Origin: Actinoallomurus sp963736325
Lineage (GTDB): Bacteria > Actinomycetota > Actinomycetes > Streptosporangiales > Streptosporangiaceae
Direction of reading: 5' to 3'
Assembly: GCA_963736325.1 (NCBI GenBank)
Contig: CAVTOG010000008.1
Coordinates: 62,001-126,000 of the forward strand
Length of the DNA: 64,000 nucleotides
In this document: positions 41,960-51,729 of the stretch, piece by piece
Layout: every line of letters begins with the position of its first letter
How positions within the stretch are numbered: the stretch's first letter is position 1
Translations under genes and position numbers: made by a program
Notes under the pieces: generated by a model
What the model was told of the DNA's origin: nothing
Database searches by the model: none
What the model saw: only the letters and a program-made list of their open reading frames with translations

Positions 41960-43548
41960 TGTCACGACGCAGAACCGCCGAGTTCGACGAGGCGCGGATC
42001 GACGCGATCTTCGCGGAGCTGAACCAGCGACGGCTCCCCGGCGCCGCGGTAGGGATCGCGATCGACGGAACGCCGTTGTACCGCAAGGGGTTCGGCCTGG
42101 CGTCCATGGAGTTGCCCGTCACGTTGTCGCCGACGATGCGGATGCGGATCGGTTCAACGACCAAGCACTTCACGGCCCTGTGCTATCTGCTGCTGTGCGA
42201 GGACGGGCCGGCCGGTATCGACGACACGGTCGGGACCTACCTGCCCGAGCTGCATCCTGTGGCGCGGCGGGTCACCATGCGGCAGCTGATGGGCAATATC
42301 GGCGGCCTCCGCGAGGCGCACGACATCTGCTGGCAGTTCTGTGGAACCGGACGGCCGGTCTCCGCCGACGGGTTGCTGTCGCTCTACCGCGACATCGAAG
42401 ACGTGAACGCCGCGCCGGGCTCCACCTGGATTTACAACAACGGCGGCTGGCTGATGCTGAGCCGCGCGATCGAACGGATCACCGGTCGGTCGCTCGGCGA
42501 CGTGTTCCGCGAGCGCATCTTCCAACCGCTCGGGATGCACGACACCATGCTGCGCGCCGTCGACACCGACTTCGTCCCGAACAGCGCCACTCTGCACACC
42601 AGCGTTCCAAGCGGCGGTTACGAGAAGTCGTACCTGGGCGGGGAGCTCGCCGGCGACGGCGGGATCGTCTCAACGGTCGACGACATGTTGCTCTGGCTCG
42701 CCCACCTGGCCGCACCGACGGTCGGGGGCGCGGCGACCTGGAAGGCGATGACGGAGCCCCAGGTCCTCACCAACGGCACATCGACCGGGTACGGCCTTGG
42801 GCTGGTGATCGGGCGGTACCGCGGCGTCGGCACGATCTCACACGGCGGGGGTGTGCTGGGCGGCAACTCGCAGATGCTCACGGTGCCCGCGGCCGGCCTG
42901 GACGTCGTGGTCATGCTCAACCGCACCGACGTCCTGGCCTCATCGATCGTTGACGAGATCCTCAACGCCTGCCTGCCCGGCCTCGATCCGGTCGGAGATC
43001 TCACCGGTCGGCGACCCGCCTATGGGATCTTCCAGTCGCCGACCACTGGACGCGTCATCCAGCTCCTCGCGCGGAACGACCGGCAGTTCGCCTCGATCGA
43101 CGGCATCGACGTACCGGTCGAACCCGATGAGGACGGCGTCCTGCGGCCGGTGGGCATGTCGGCGTACATGAAACAGGCGATCACGCCGACGGGCGCCCCG
43201 GAGACACCCACCTCGATCGAGTTCGACCACTTCGGCACCCTCGACGAGTTGGTCGCGCTGCGGCCGAGTGAGACGACCGACCTCGGGACGGTGGCCGGAC
43301 GGTACCGGTCTGCGACGACGGGCACCGAGGTGACGATCTGCGAGACGGCCGAGGGGCCACGGCTGAAGGCGGCCGGCCGCTTCGGATCGGCGGAGATGGG
43401 CCTCGAATACCTCGCCGACCGTGTCTGGCGAGCAAGACCCTCAGCGCTGTTCCCGCCCGGCGGCATCCTGTCGTTCGACGCCGACGCCGCCTCCTTCCAT
43501 TTCTCGAGCTTCCGTACCTGGTTCCTGCCGTTCCGGCGGATCATCTGA
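41959..43548 (+). CDS. serine hydrolase resembling D-aminopeptidase (DAP/S12 family)
   Basis: 529 residues. An N-terminal penicillin-recognising domain (about 1-340) has SxxK in RIGSTTKHFTALCYLL, a YxN-type motif in WIYNNGGWLM and a third motif in SHGGGVLGGN. Two beta-barrel-like C-terminal domains follow (about 345-529; VAGRYRSATTGTEVTICE). Length and three-domain layout match the S12 D-aminopeptidase of Brucella/Ochrobactrum, which releases N-terminal D-amino acids. That activity is inferred, not shown. No export signal. It is translated in overlap with the preceding hydrolase and 13 bases before a peptide-binding lipoprotein gene. Confidence 0.85.
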   Translation: MSRRRTAEFDEARIDAIFAELNQRRLPGAAVGIAIDGTPLYRKGFGLASMELPVTLSPTMRMRIGSTTKHFTALCYLLLCEDGPAGIDDTVGTYLPELHPVARRVTMRQLMGNIGGLREAHDICWQFCGTGRPVSADGLLSLYRDIEDVNAAPGSTWIYNNGGWLMLSRAIERITGRSLGDVFRERIFQPLGMHDTMLRAVDTDFVPNSATLHTSVPSGGYEKSYLGGELAGDGGIVSTVDDMLLWLAHLAAPTVGGAATWKAMTEPQVLTNGTSTGYGLGLVIGRYRGVGTISHGGGVLGGNSQMLTVPAAGLDVVVMLNRTDVLASSIVDEILNACLPGLDPVGDLTGRRPAYGIFQSPTTGRVIQLLARNDRQFASIDGIDVPVEPDEDGVLRPVGMSAYMKQAITPTGAPETPTSIEFDHFGTLDELVALRPSETTDLGTVAGRYRSATTGTEVTICETAEGPRLKAAGRFGSAEMGLEYLADRVWRARPSALFPPGGILSFDADAASFHFSSFRTWFLPFRRII

Positions 43549-43561
43549 AGGAGAAGTCGTC

Positions 43562-45142
43562 ATGCGCGCACCATCCGCACTACTCGCCATGCTGGCCGCG
43601 GTCTTTCTGACTGCGGGATGCGGCGGACACCGATCCGAGAACACCGAGCGAGGGCTTGCTTCGAACGGCACGTTCACGATGGCCATCAAGGACGATCCCG
43701 GCGTCTTCGACCCGTATCGCCACAACCTCGGAGGCTATGCCGGTTTCGCCTACGACTCCCTTCTGAAGCTGCAGCCCGACGGAAGCTTCGTTTCCAGCCT
43801 CGCGGAGAAGTGGAAGGCCGACGCCAACGCGGCGACGTTCACCTTGCGGCAGGGCATCACCTGCTCGGACGGTACGCCGCTGACCGCGAGCCAGGTCGCC
43901 GCGGACCTCACGTACATGGGCGACCCGAAGAATCAGTCGCCGCAGTACGGCATGAACATCCCGACGGTGCCGTTCACGGCCACCGGCCAGGACACGACCC
44001 GGACCGTGAACGTGGTGATGAAGCAACCGTTCGGATTCCTGCTGAACATGATCAGTCAGGCACCGATCATGTGTGCCAAGGGCCTGAAGGACCCATCCCT
44101 GCTCAAGACCGCCTCGGACGGCACCGGACCGTTCGTGCTCAGCTCGGTCGTGCCCGGTCAGAGCTACACCTTCACCGTTCGCAAGGGCTACGCCTGGGGC
44201 CCGGGCGGTGCCGCCACGAACGTCCCGGGAACGCCTGCCAAGGTCGTGTTGCGGATCATCTCCAACGAGGCGACGGCGGCGAATCTCCTGCTGTCCGGCG
44301 AGCTGAACTTCGCCACGATCAGCGGCGATGACCGGCAACGACTCGACGCGCAGGGTCTCAAGCGGCTCAAGGAACAGCAGTCCGGGGCGTGGCTGTGGCT
44401 CAACCATCTCGGAGGCCGCCCGACCGCCGACATCCGCGTCCGGCAGGCGCTGGTCCATGCCCTGGACCTTGGCCAGATCGTAAAGGTCAACTCCGGCGGC
44501 ACCGGCAGCGCCGCAACCGGTCTGATCCCACTCGAGCCCAGGCCCTGTACCAGCGACACCGTCGCGGGGCGGCTGCCCGGCCATGACGTCGGGGCCGCCG
44601 AGTCCCTGCTGGACCAGGCCGGTTGGACCAGGGGAGCCGACAGCACCCGAAGCAAGCACGGCAAGCCGATGACGCTCGACCTGCATTACTGGCCGGCCGG
44701 CTCACCGTTCAACAAGCCGGCGGCCGAGCTGGTCGCCCAGCAGTGGCAGGCCATCGGCGTGAAGGTGAAGCTCAGCGCCGATTCGGCCACTACGTTCAGC
44801 CAGGTGATGTACCAGACCGGTGACTACGACGTCTACATGCAGGGCTTCGGCTACAACCTGCCCAGCCAAATGGTGTCGTATCTGTCCGGCCAGGCTCCCC
44901 CGAAGGGCACCAACCTCTCAGGCATACGCAACAAGGACTACGACACCCTGACGGCGAAGGCCAACACCCTCGTACCTCCGGCGGCCTGCACCTACTGGGA
45001 CCAGGCCGAACAGGCGCTGTGGCGTGACGTCGACATCGTGCCGGTCGCGAAACGCCCCGCGTACCACTACCTGAAGAACGCCCTGGCCCAGGCCAGGGGC
45101 TACAACCTGCCGCTGCCCACCAGCATCAGAATGCTGAAATGA
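43562..45142 (+). CDS. peptide-binding lipoprotein (SBP family 5)
   Basis: 526 residues. ATG 43562 follows GAAGGAGAAG. The signal peptide ends in the lipobox LTAGC. Family 5 features include GTFTMAIKDDPGVFDPYRHN, SLAEKWKADANAATFTLRQGITCSDGTPLTASQV and RVRQALVHALDLGQIV. It is closely related to the 49078 lipoprotein (shared VPGQSYTFTVRKGYWGPGGA block, C-terminal PXSIRMLK/PMSIRVIK). It presumably captures the peptide processed by the two hydrolases encoded just upstream. No permease gene is in the locus. Confidence 0.92.
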   Translation: MRAPSALLAMLAAVFLTAGCGGHRSENTERGLASNGTFTMAIKDDPGVFDPYRHNLGGYAGFAYDSLLKLQPDGSFVSSLAEKWKADANAATFTLRQGITCSDGTPLTASQVAADLTYMGDPKNQSPQYGMNIPTVPFTATGQDTTRTVNVVMKQPFGFLLNMISQAPIMCAKGLKDPSLLKTASDGTGPFVLSSVVPGQSYTFTVRKGYAWGPGGAATNVPGTPAKVVLRIISNEATAANLLLSGELNFATISGDDRQRLDAQGLKRLKEQQSGAWLWLNHLGGRPTADIRVRQALVHALDLGQIVKVNSGGTGSAATGLIPLEPRPCTSDTVAGRLPGHDVGAAESLLDQAGWTRGADSTRSKHGKPMTLDLHYWPAGSPFNKPAAELVAQQWQAIGVKVKLSADSATTFSQVMYQTGDYDVYMQGFGYNLPSQMVSYLSGQAPPKGTNLSGIRNKDYDTLTAKANTLVPPAACTYWDQAEQALWRDVDIVPVAKRPAYHYLKNALAQARGYNLPLPTSIRMLK

Positions 45143-45637
45143 CGGCTTGGTACAGGGCCTCTTACCGCTTGCGCCTGTTCCAGCGGCGTTGCCTTGCTCG
45201 GCCGTCCGTGTCACCCCTCCGGTAGCTGGGGTGTCAGTCAGCGGTGGTTCCGGGAGGTGGAAGACCTACACCCACCTGATCTTCGTACGGTCCGCGCCGA
45301 GCTCGCGGAGATGGCCGGCATTCATCGATTGAGTGAATTACCTGCCGCGATTTTCTACACGTGTCGGTCGTGCCGGTAAACGAGAAGAGTCCAGGCTGGT
45401 AACGAGAGATCCGTCCCTGGTGACCGCCGAGACACGCGCGCACGTGCACTGCGGTGCGGCAGCACCTTGCGCGGTCGGCGCACGCCGGAGGGTACCGCCC
45501 ATCGCCCCCGAAACCACCCACTGAGGCAGCCCCATCCGGCCTGCAGGCCACCCGCGGCGCGAGGCCCGTCGCCGCGTGCATGGGAGACCAGACCCGTTTG
45601 ACCCCGAATCACAGCGCAGTGGAGGTGTGGAGGAACG
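45143..45637. other. intergenic region of about 500 bases
   Basis: No gene is supported. The region is long enough to hold a separate promoter for the following peptidase. A frame near 45240-45380 (WFREVEDLHPPDLRTVRAELAEMAGIHRLSELPAAIFYTC) looks slightly gene-like but has no start, and I leave it unassigned. Confidence 0.3.
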
Positions 45638-47731
45638 TTGGATCGCGATATTCGCCAGAGCAAGGCTTTTCGCCGAGCCGAGGATTATTACCGGCAATGT
45701 ATGGAACCCGGGTTCGGCAGCGTGACCGAGGCCATGGAGCCGTCGGTGCGACCCGACGGCGCTGCGGTCGCGGTCACCGGGACCGTGTACGAGAAGCTGG
45801 AAGGCTCCGGGCACACCCGTATCGCGGTGGCGGACGATCAGGGGCTGTCGGTGGTGACGGGCGGGCCGGGCAACGACAAGTGCCCGCGATGGTCGCCGGA
45901 CGGCCAGGTACTGGCGTTTTTGTCCGACCGGAACGAGACCGGTGTCTTCGGGCTCTACCTGTTGCGCCCGGAAACCGGGGAGGTCGTGACCACTCCATTC
46001 GTCGACGGGACCGTGGAGTATTACTCGTGGTCGCGGGACGGCAGGACGGTCTTGCTCGGTGTCGCGGGGATCGGCGCGGACCAGGCCGGCGGCAATGGGT
46101 CGGGCACCGTCACGAAGGCCGGTGCGCGGTCAGGGGCCGTGCCGTCGAGGACACCGGCGGACTCGGCCACCACGACCGGTCCGGACCCGGCAGCGGCGTG
46201 GCTTCCCGAGGTCAGGGGTGAGGTCGCCGAGCACGCCTGGCGCAGCCTCTGGCGGTACGACGTCGACGCCGACGAGGTCCGGCCGATATCGCCGACCGGG
46301 ATGAACGTCTGGGAGGCCGCCTGGCTGGGCCCGAACCGAGTGGCCGCGGTGGTCTCACCAGAGCCGGGGGAGGACGCCTGGTACACCGGCGAGCTTTCGG
46401 TGATCGACGTGGCCACCGGCAGCGAGCAGGTGATCTACAAGCCGCAGGCGCAATTGGGCTGGCCGGCAGGCTCCCCGACGGGGCACCGACTCGCGGTGGT
46501 GGAGGCGTGTTGCAGCGACCGCTGGGTCGTTGCCGGCGAGCTGCGGCTCATCGATCCGGTCACCGGCAGCGTCCAAACCGTCGACACCGGCGGCGTGGAC
46601 GTGACCGGGCTGGCCTGGATCGATCAGCGACGGCTCGGCTACGTCGGGATCCGCGACCTGCAGACCGTGGTCGGCTGGTACGACACCGAGGCCGAGACGC
46701 GTACCGAGCTGCTGTCCACCGACAAGACCTCCGGTAACCGATACCCGGAAGCGGCGTTCGCCGCCGACGGCAGCGTGGCCCTGATCCTGGAGAGCTACGA
46801 CCAGCCGCAGGCGATCACCCTCGTGTCACAGGGCGGTACGCGCGAACTGGCCTCGCTGGCGCATCCGGGGACCGACTGGCTACGGTCGATCGCCGGCACG
46901 TCGCGTCCGTTCACCTGGTCGGCCCCGGACGGCATGGAGATCGAAGGGATCTTGTGTCAGCCCTCCGGCAAGGGGCCGTTCCCGCTGGTGGTCCAGGTCC
47001 ACGGCGGTCCGGTGTGGTCGTTGACCGACCGGTGGATGATGCGGTACGGGTACACGCCGCTCCTGGTCAGTAACGGCTACGCCGTACTTCACCCCAACCC
47101 ACGCGGCTCGTCCGGGCGGGGACAGCGGTTTGCCCGCGAGGTCCTTGGTGACATGGGTGGAGCCGACACCCTCGATATCCTCACCGGCATCGACGCGCTC
47201 GTCGATCGCGGAATCGCCGATCCGAACCGGGTCGGGGTGATGGGCGGGAGCTACGGCGGTTACATGTCCAGTTGGATCATCACTCAGGACCAGCGGTTCG
47301 CCGCCGCCGTGCCGATGTTCCCCACCACCAACTGGTACAGCCAGCACCACACCTCCAATATCGGCTACTTCGATGACCTGTTCCTCGATGACTCGCCGTA
47401 CGCGGTCGTCGGTAAGCACCACAGCCGCAGTCCCGTCATGTACGCGAGGCGCGTGCGTACGCCCACCCTGCTGATCGCGGGCGCACGTGACCGCTGCACG
47501 CCACCGGGCCAGGCAGTCGAATACCACAATGCGCTGCTCGAAAACGGTGTCGAGACCAGTTTGGTCATCTACTCGGAGGAAGGGCACGGAGTCCGTACCT
47601 TCCCTGCCCGCATCGACCTTCTCGCCAGAATTTTGTGCTGGTTCCAGAGGCACATGTCTCCGGGGCCGTCCGTCCGTGTGGTCATGGACGACCTGTCAGC
47701 GAAGGATGGGCGTCCACGTTGGGCTCAGTGA
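45638..47731 (+). CDS. S9 family oligopeptidase (acylaminoacyl-peptidase/DPP-IV-like)
   Basis: 697 residues from TTG 45638, with GGAGG just upstream. An N-terminal beta-propeller shows blade motifs CPRWSPDGQVLAFLSDR and EYYSWSRDGRTVLLG. A C-terminal alpha/beta hydrolase follows with nucleophile MGGSYGGYMSSW (Ser near residue 537), the Asp region LLIAGARDRCTPPGQA and the catalytic His in EEGHGVRTFPAR. It is cytosolic, since no signal is seen, and degrades short peptides. It is paralogous along its whole length to the enzyme at 53719. Its 3' end overlaps that of the convergent amidohydrolase by 50 bases. Confidence 0.92.
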   Translation: MDRDIRQSKAFRRAEDYYRQCMEPGFGSVTEAMEPSVRPDGAAVAVTGTVYEKLEGSGHTRIAVADDQGLSVVTGGPGNDKCPRWSPDGQVLAFLSDRNETGVFGLYLLRPETGEVVTTPFVDGTVEYYSWSRDGRTVLLGVAGIGADQAGGNGSGTVTKAGARSGAVPSRTPADSATTTGPDPAAAWLPEVRGEVAEHAWRSLWRYDVDADEVRPISPTGMNVWEAAWLGPNRVAAVVSPEPGEDAWYTGELSVIDVATGSEQVIYKPQAQLGWPAGSPTGHRLAVVEACCSDRWVVAGELRLIDPVTGSVQTVDTGGVDVTGLAWIDQRRLGYVGIRDLQTVVGWYDTEAETRTELLSTDKTSGNRYPEAAFAADGSVALILESYDQPQAITLVSQGGTRELASLAHPGTDWLRSIAGTSRPFTWSAPDGMEIEGILCQPSGKGPFPLVVQVHGGPVWSLTDRWMMRYGYTPLLVSNGYAVLHPNPRGSSGRGQRFAREVLGDMGGADTLDILTGIDALVDRGIADPNRVGVMGGSYGGYMSSWIITQDQRFAAAVPMFPTTNWYSQHHTSNIGYFDDLFLDDSPYAVVGKHHSRSPVMYARRVRTPTLLIAGARDRCTPPGQAVEYHNALLENGVETSLVIYSEEGHGVRTFPARIDLLARILCWFQRHMSPGPSVRVVMDDLSAKDGRPRWAQ

Positions 47732-49058
47732 GGATCCGGCGGATCGGCAGCGCGTTTCGGTCCACCAGCTCGCCGGCCTTCATCACGTGCGCGATGCGGC
47801 GGTAGTTGCCGACGTCGGCGAGCGGATCGGCGTCCAGGATCACCAGGTCGGCGTATTTACCAGGTTCGAGGGTGCCCAGGTCATCGGCCTGGTGGTAGGC
47901 CTCGGCGATGTGGCGGGTGGCCGACAGCAGGGCCTCCATCGGTGTCATCCCGCGTTCGATGACCGCCTGAAGCCACTGGACATGCGATTCTCCAAGCTGC
48001 GTCGGGGTGTCGTCGACATCCTTGATCTGGGCCATCTTCGGGTGGTTCCACGCACGTGGACCCCACGCGAAGCCGTCCGTGGTCAGAAGCAGCCTCGCCC
48101 CGGCCTCGATGAGTCGCCGGTCGTTCTTGTCCTTTTCGCCGTGTATTTCGAGCAGGACTTCGTCCCCTGACCGGCGAACCCACTCCATGTAACAGACGGT
48201 GCACACCAGCGCCGCGACCGGCAGTCGCCGCTCGACGATGAGTCTGAGGGTGTCTTCGGGCATGGGCTCCGGCCCGGTGACGTCGCCGTGCTGGAGCAGG
48301 TCGGCACCGGCCTCGATCTCCATGCGGAGACTTTCCGGCGAGGTGGTGTGCGCCTGAGCGGTCAGACCCGCTCGGTGGGCTTCTTCGACGATGATCCGCT
48401 GGGCCTGTTCGGAGAAGGTGATGAACTGCATCCGCTGGGATCCGTGCCCGCTCGCGGCGTACTTGATGAAATCGATCCCGGAACGCTCGATGTAGTCCCG
48501 TACCCGGGCGCGCACACCCTCAGGCGTCAGCCACAGCAGATCCGACCCGACACCCTGCTCCCACTCCCGGTTGATCCCCGCGACCGTGTTCTCCTCCAGG
48601 ACGTCCCCGGGCGGGAAGAAATCAGCGGACAGTGGCCCGCCGAGCCCGACGATGTTCCCGGCCACGAACATCCGGCTACCGGTGACCTCGCCACGGTTGA
48701 TCCGGTCCCGCACCTCGATCAGTGGTTCCAGTGGCCCCCAGGTGTCGAACACCGTGGTGACGCCGGCCTTCAACGCGATCTGTGCGGCCTCCTCGACAAG
48801 CTCGGCGTACCGGCCCCGGTACTCCAGGAGCAGGTCCAGCGTGATCCCGGCGAACAAATGGACGTTGGCGTCCATAAGGCCGGGAATCACGTACTTGCCG
48901 CCGGCATCGATCACCTCCGCGTCCTGCGGCACCGAGCCGTCGGTCGCCGGTGCCACATATCGGATGCGCGCACCTTCCACCAGTACAGTCGCATTACCGA
49001 TCGGAGGTGTGCCTGTCCCGTCGATGACGGTAGCGCCGACAATGGCTTTGAGATTCAC
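47682..49058 (-). CDS. amidohydrolase superfamily metal-dependent hydrolase
   Basis: 458 residues from GTG 49058 with GGGAG upstream. Amidohydrolase order: IVGATVIDGTGTPPIGNATVLVEGARI (beta-domain), YVIPGLMDANVHLF at strand 1, DFIKYAASG (probable carboxylated Lys), AQAHTTS (His), QHGDVTG (His), LLTTDGFAWG (Asp) and the C-terminal LGTLEPGKYADLVILDADPL. The usual HxH of strand 1 reads NxH here and in the paralogue at 58495. Relatives include prolidase-like and imidazolonepropionase-like enzymes that cleave dipeptides or cyclic amides; the substrate is unknown. It follows a peptide-binding lipoprotein gene by 19 bases, a shared operon. Confidence 0.9.
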   Translation of the reverse strand: MNLKAIVGATVIDGTGTPPIGNATVLVEGARIRYVAPATDGSVPQDAEVIDAGGKYVIPGLMDANVHLFAGITLDLLLEYRGRYAELVEEAAQIALKAGVTTVFDTWGPLEPLIEVRDRINRGEVTGSRMFVAGNIVGLGGPLSADFFPPGDVLEENTVAGINREWEQGVGSDLLWLTPEGVRARVRDYIERSGIDFIKYAASGHGSQRMQFITFSEQAQRIIVEEAHRAGLTAQAHTTSPESLRMEIEAGADLLQHGDVTGPEPMPEDTLRLIVERRLPVAALVCTVCYMEWVRRSGDEVLLEIHGEKDKNDRRLIEAGARLLLTTDGFAWGPRAWNHPKMAQIKDVDDTPTQLGESHVQWLQAVIERGMTPMEALLSATRHIAEAYHQADDLGTLEPGKYADLVILDADPLADVGNYRRIAHVMKAGELVDRNALPIRRILTEPNVDAHPSLTGRP

Positions 49059-49077
49059 AGATGATCTCCCTTTTCAA

Positions 49078-50673
49078 TTATTTGATTACACGAATGCTCA
49101 TGGGAACCGGCGCGTCGTAGCGCTGGATCTGAGCCTGCGCGTTGCGCAGGAACCAATGATTGACCCGGTTGGAGATCGGTGCGACATCGACGTCACTGAC
49201 AATGGCGCGTTCGGCCTGGCTCCAATACGGGCAGGCCGCGGGTGCGGTCATGCTGACGGCCTTCGCGGCGAGCTTGTCGTACTGGGGGTTGTGGATGAAC
49301 GAGGTGTTGTTGCCGTTCGGCGGGGTCGCGCCAGAAAGGTAGGGCACCATCTGGCCAGGCGTGGTGAAGTTGTATCCGATCAGGTAGACGTCCCAGTTGT
49401 AGGTCTGGTACAGGGCTTGCTCGGTTGCGGCGCCGGTATCGGCGGATGTCTTTACGTCGAGACCGAGTGCTTTCCACTGCTGGACCATTAGTTCGGCGGT
49501 CGGCCGCTCGTAGCTGGAGGCGCCGGGGTAGTAATGCAGGCCGATAGTGAGTGGTTTGCCGCCACGGCGACGGGTGCCGTCCGTGCCTTTGACCCACCCG
49601 GCCTGGTCCAGAAGGGCTCCAGCGGCGGCCATGTCGTGCTTGGGCAGTTGCCCTGCGGCCGTGTTGTCGGTGCATGGCCGTGGTTCCATCGAAACCAACC
49701 CGGTCGCGGCACCGCCGGAACCGCCGGTACTGACCTGTATGACCTGCCCGGGATCCAACGCGGCCGTCAGCGCCCGCCGGACGCCGAGGTCGGCGGTCGG
49801 ATGGCCTTGACCCTGGTTGAACGTCAGCCAGGCTCCGGCCAGTTTCCAGTCGGATTTCTTGAGACCATTCGCGGTGAGCCGCTGCTGATCCGGGCTGGTG
49901 ATCTTCGCAAAGTTCACCTCGCCGCTGAGCAGAAGGTTGGCCGCGGTGGTCTCATTGGTGACGACCTTGAGCACGACTTTGGCCGGAGTGCCGGGCGCGG
50001 CGGTGCTCGCTCCGCCCGGCCCCCAGGTGTAGCCCTTACGAACCGTGAAGGTGTAGCTCTGGCCCGGCACCACGCTCGTGAGCACGAAGGGACCGGTCCC
50101 GGTCGAGGCCGATGTCAGTGCCTTCCGGTCCTTCATTCCGGAGGCGCACACGATCGGGACCTGGCCGAGCGTGTTCAGCAAGAAGCCGTACGGCCGCTTG
50201 ATCGTCACTTTCACCGTCCGGGTCGAATCATTGCTTACGACCCTGTATGGCACGGTCGGCACGTTCACCCCGTACTGTGCAGGTGAATTCTTCGCATCGC
50301 CGACATATTTAAGATCATCGGCGATCTGGCCGGCGGTAAGTGGCGTGCCATCAGAACAGGTCACACCCGGACGCAGAACAAACGTGGCAGAGTTGGCATC
50401 CGCGCTCCATTTTTGCGCCAGACCCGACACGAAAGTGCCGTCCTGTCGAAGATTCACCAGCGAGTCATAAGCCAACACCGATGCGCCCAGAGTCAGCCGG
50501 TTCTTGTAGGGGTCGAAAGCGCCAGGATCGACGGAAACGGCCATGGTGAACGTGCCGCCGGACACGTAATGGTTCGGGCCGCTGTGCGACGACGAGCCGT
50601 TCGACGCGCTACATGCCGAGAGCGCCAGGACGACCGCGGTCAATGGCATAGTGAGATTAGTTGGCACACGCAT
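49078..50673 (-). CDS. peptide-binding lipoprotein (SBP family 5)
   Basis: 531 residues from ATG 50673 with GAGGAG seven bases upstream; the frame is open to 50781. The signal peptide ends in lipobox LSAC. Typical family 5 blocks are GTFTMAVSVDPGAFDPYKN, FVLRPGVTCSDGTPLTAGQIADDLKYVG, GVRRALTAALDPGQVI. It is the closest relative of the 43562 lipoprotein, so the two arose by duplication. It is first in an operon with the amidohydrolase at 47682. Confidence 0.92.
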   Translation of the reverse strand: MRVPTNLTMPLTAVVLALSACSASNGSSSHSGPNHYVSGGTFTMAVSVDPGAFDPYKNRLTLGASVLAYDSLVNLRQDGTFVSGLAQKWSADANSATFVLRPGVTCSDGTPLTAGQIADDLKYVGDAKNSPAQYGVNVPTVPYRVVSNDSTRTVKVTIKRPYGFLLNTLGQVPIVCASGMKDRKALTSASTGTGPFVLTSVVPGQSYTFTVRKGYTWGPGGASTAAPGTPAKVVLKVVTNETTAANLLLSGEVNFAKITSPDQQRLTANGLKKSDWKLAGAWLTFNQGQGHPTADLGVRRALTAALDPGQVIQVSTGGSGGAATGLVSMEPRPCTDNTAAGQLPKHDMAAAGALLDQAGWVKGTDGTRRRGGKPLTIGLHYYPGASSYERPTAELMVQQWKALGLDVKTSADTGAATEQALYQTYNWDVYLIGYNFTTPGQMVPYLSGATPPNGNNTSFIHNPQYDKLAAKAVSMTAPAACPYWSQAERAIVSDVDVAPISNRVNHWFLRNAQAQIQRYDAPVPMSIRVIK

Positions 50674-50841
50674 GAGAATCTCCTCGACTCGGCCGATCGG
50701 GCCGATTCGTTCGGAGTGGCAGCTGGTATCGCCGAACAGCGTTGAACCGCCATCGGGTAAGGATCGCCGGATCAGTTCCATCCGGAATAGAGCGCAGGGC
50801 TGGTCGCCCGCGACTAAGTAGGGATCAGCTGAGTGGAGCCT

Positions 50842-51462
50842 TCAGGGCCGTTCATCTATGCGCGCCTGGTCGCCAGAAATGACGCGGGACAGGATGAGCG
50901 TGATGAGTTCGGGCTCGTTGAAGGAAGGGTCTGTCATCCGGATAATGGACAATCCGTTCAACAGCGTCAACATGATGTGCGCGAACTTCGGTGCGGGTAC
51001 GGCACCCTTTTCCGCGAGAGGTGCGAACGTCACCTCGGCCCACTGAGCCGCCCGCTGCATCGTCGCCTGCAGCCGGGGAAGCACGCGTGGGTTCCAGGCT
51101 CCGTACGCGTAGAACTCCAGGGAGACGGCGCCCCATTTGTAGTACAGGTCGCCCTGCTCGGCGGCGATCTTGGCCAGGATCGCCGCGATGTCCTCACCGC
51201 TCGTCGCCGCCCGGAATCGGTGCGACTGCTCGACGAACAGCCGGTCGAACCGGGCGTCGGCCACAGCGAGGAACAGTCCGTCCTTGTCCTTGAAGTGCCA
51301 GTAGATCGCACCGCTGGTGTGGTCGGCCCGGCTGGCGATGAGATCGACGGACGAGCCGTGAAAGCCCTTCTCGAGGAACGTGGCCTCGGCGGCTTGGAGG
51401 ATCCGCTCTCGCGTGTCGGCGCGCCGTCGAGAGCGCTTGTCTGACGCCGCATCGTCCGCCAT
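50842..51462 (-). CDS. TetR family transcriptional regulator
   Basis: 206 residues from ATG 51462 with GGAGG upstream. The N-terminal TetR HTH is clear (TRERILQAAEATFLEKGFHGSSVDLIASRADHTSGAIYWHFKDKDGLFLAVAD); the C-terminal ligand-binding helices resemble TetR_C_6-type members. A nearly perfect 30-bp palindrome lies just upstream of the start (51478-51507), the expected autoregulatory operator. The gene precedes the 49078 lipoprotein operon by 168 bases in the same orientation, so it may regulate that operon too. Confidence 0.92.
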   Translation of the reverse strand: MADDAASDKRSRRRADTRERILQAAEATFLEKGFHGSSVDLIASRADHTSGAIYWHFKDKDGLFLAVADARFDRLFVEQSHRFRAATSGEDIAAILAKIAAEQGDLYYKWGAVSLEFYAYGAWNPRVLPRLQATMQRAAQWAEVTFAPLAEKGAVPAPKFAHIMLTLLNGLSIIRMTDPSFNEPELITLILSRVISGDQARIDERP

Positions 51463-51477
51463 GCCCGATCCCACCTC

Positions 51478-51507
51478 CCATAACGCCACTACGTAGTGCC
51501 GTTATGG
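51478..51507. promoter_or_regulatory. TetR-type operator palindrome
   Basis: CCATAACGCCACTACGTAGT continuing to CCGTTATGG is a 30-bp palindrome with only one mismatched symmetric pair. It lies 16 bases upstream of the tetR ATG. Confidence 0.75.
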
Positions 51508-51672
51508 AACTATGCGACGGCCACCCCTGTCAAGGCCCTCCCGGAGGATCAATCGAGCGGGGACACGGCCGCCGTACGCGCGGGTGTCGATGAGTCACCC
51601 CAGCTCTCCGGCGGTGTTGCCGAAGCGGGCGCCGTCGGGCTCGGACACGTCGAGGCCGACCACGACGAGAGC

Positions 51673-51700
51673 AAGGGGACGTCGTCGCCGACGTCCCCTT
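51673..51700. terminator. terminator beyond the secreted propeller gene
   Basis: AAGGGGACGTC (51673-51683), loop GTCGCC, and GACGTCCCCTT (51690-51700) form a perfect 11-bp stem about 30 bases after the stop of the minus-strand gene at 51730. Confidence 0.7.
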
Positions 51701-51729
51701 GAGGATGATGAGATGGCCGGTCAGGATCC

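Noticed and set aside
40859..43548. Beta-lactam resistance genes
   Set aside because: Both proteins have SxxK motifs but no export signal, and sit in a peptide operon; intracellular esterase or D-peptidase roles fit better.
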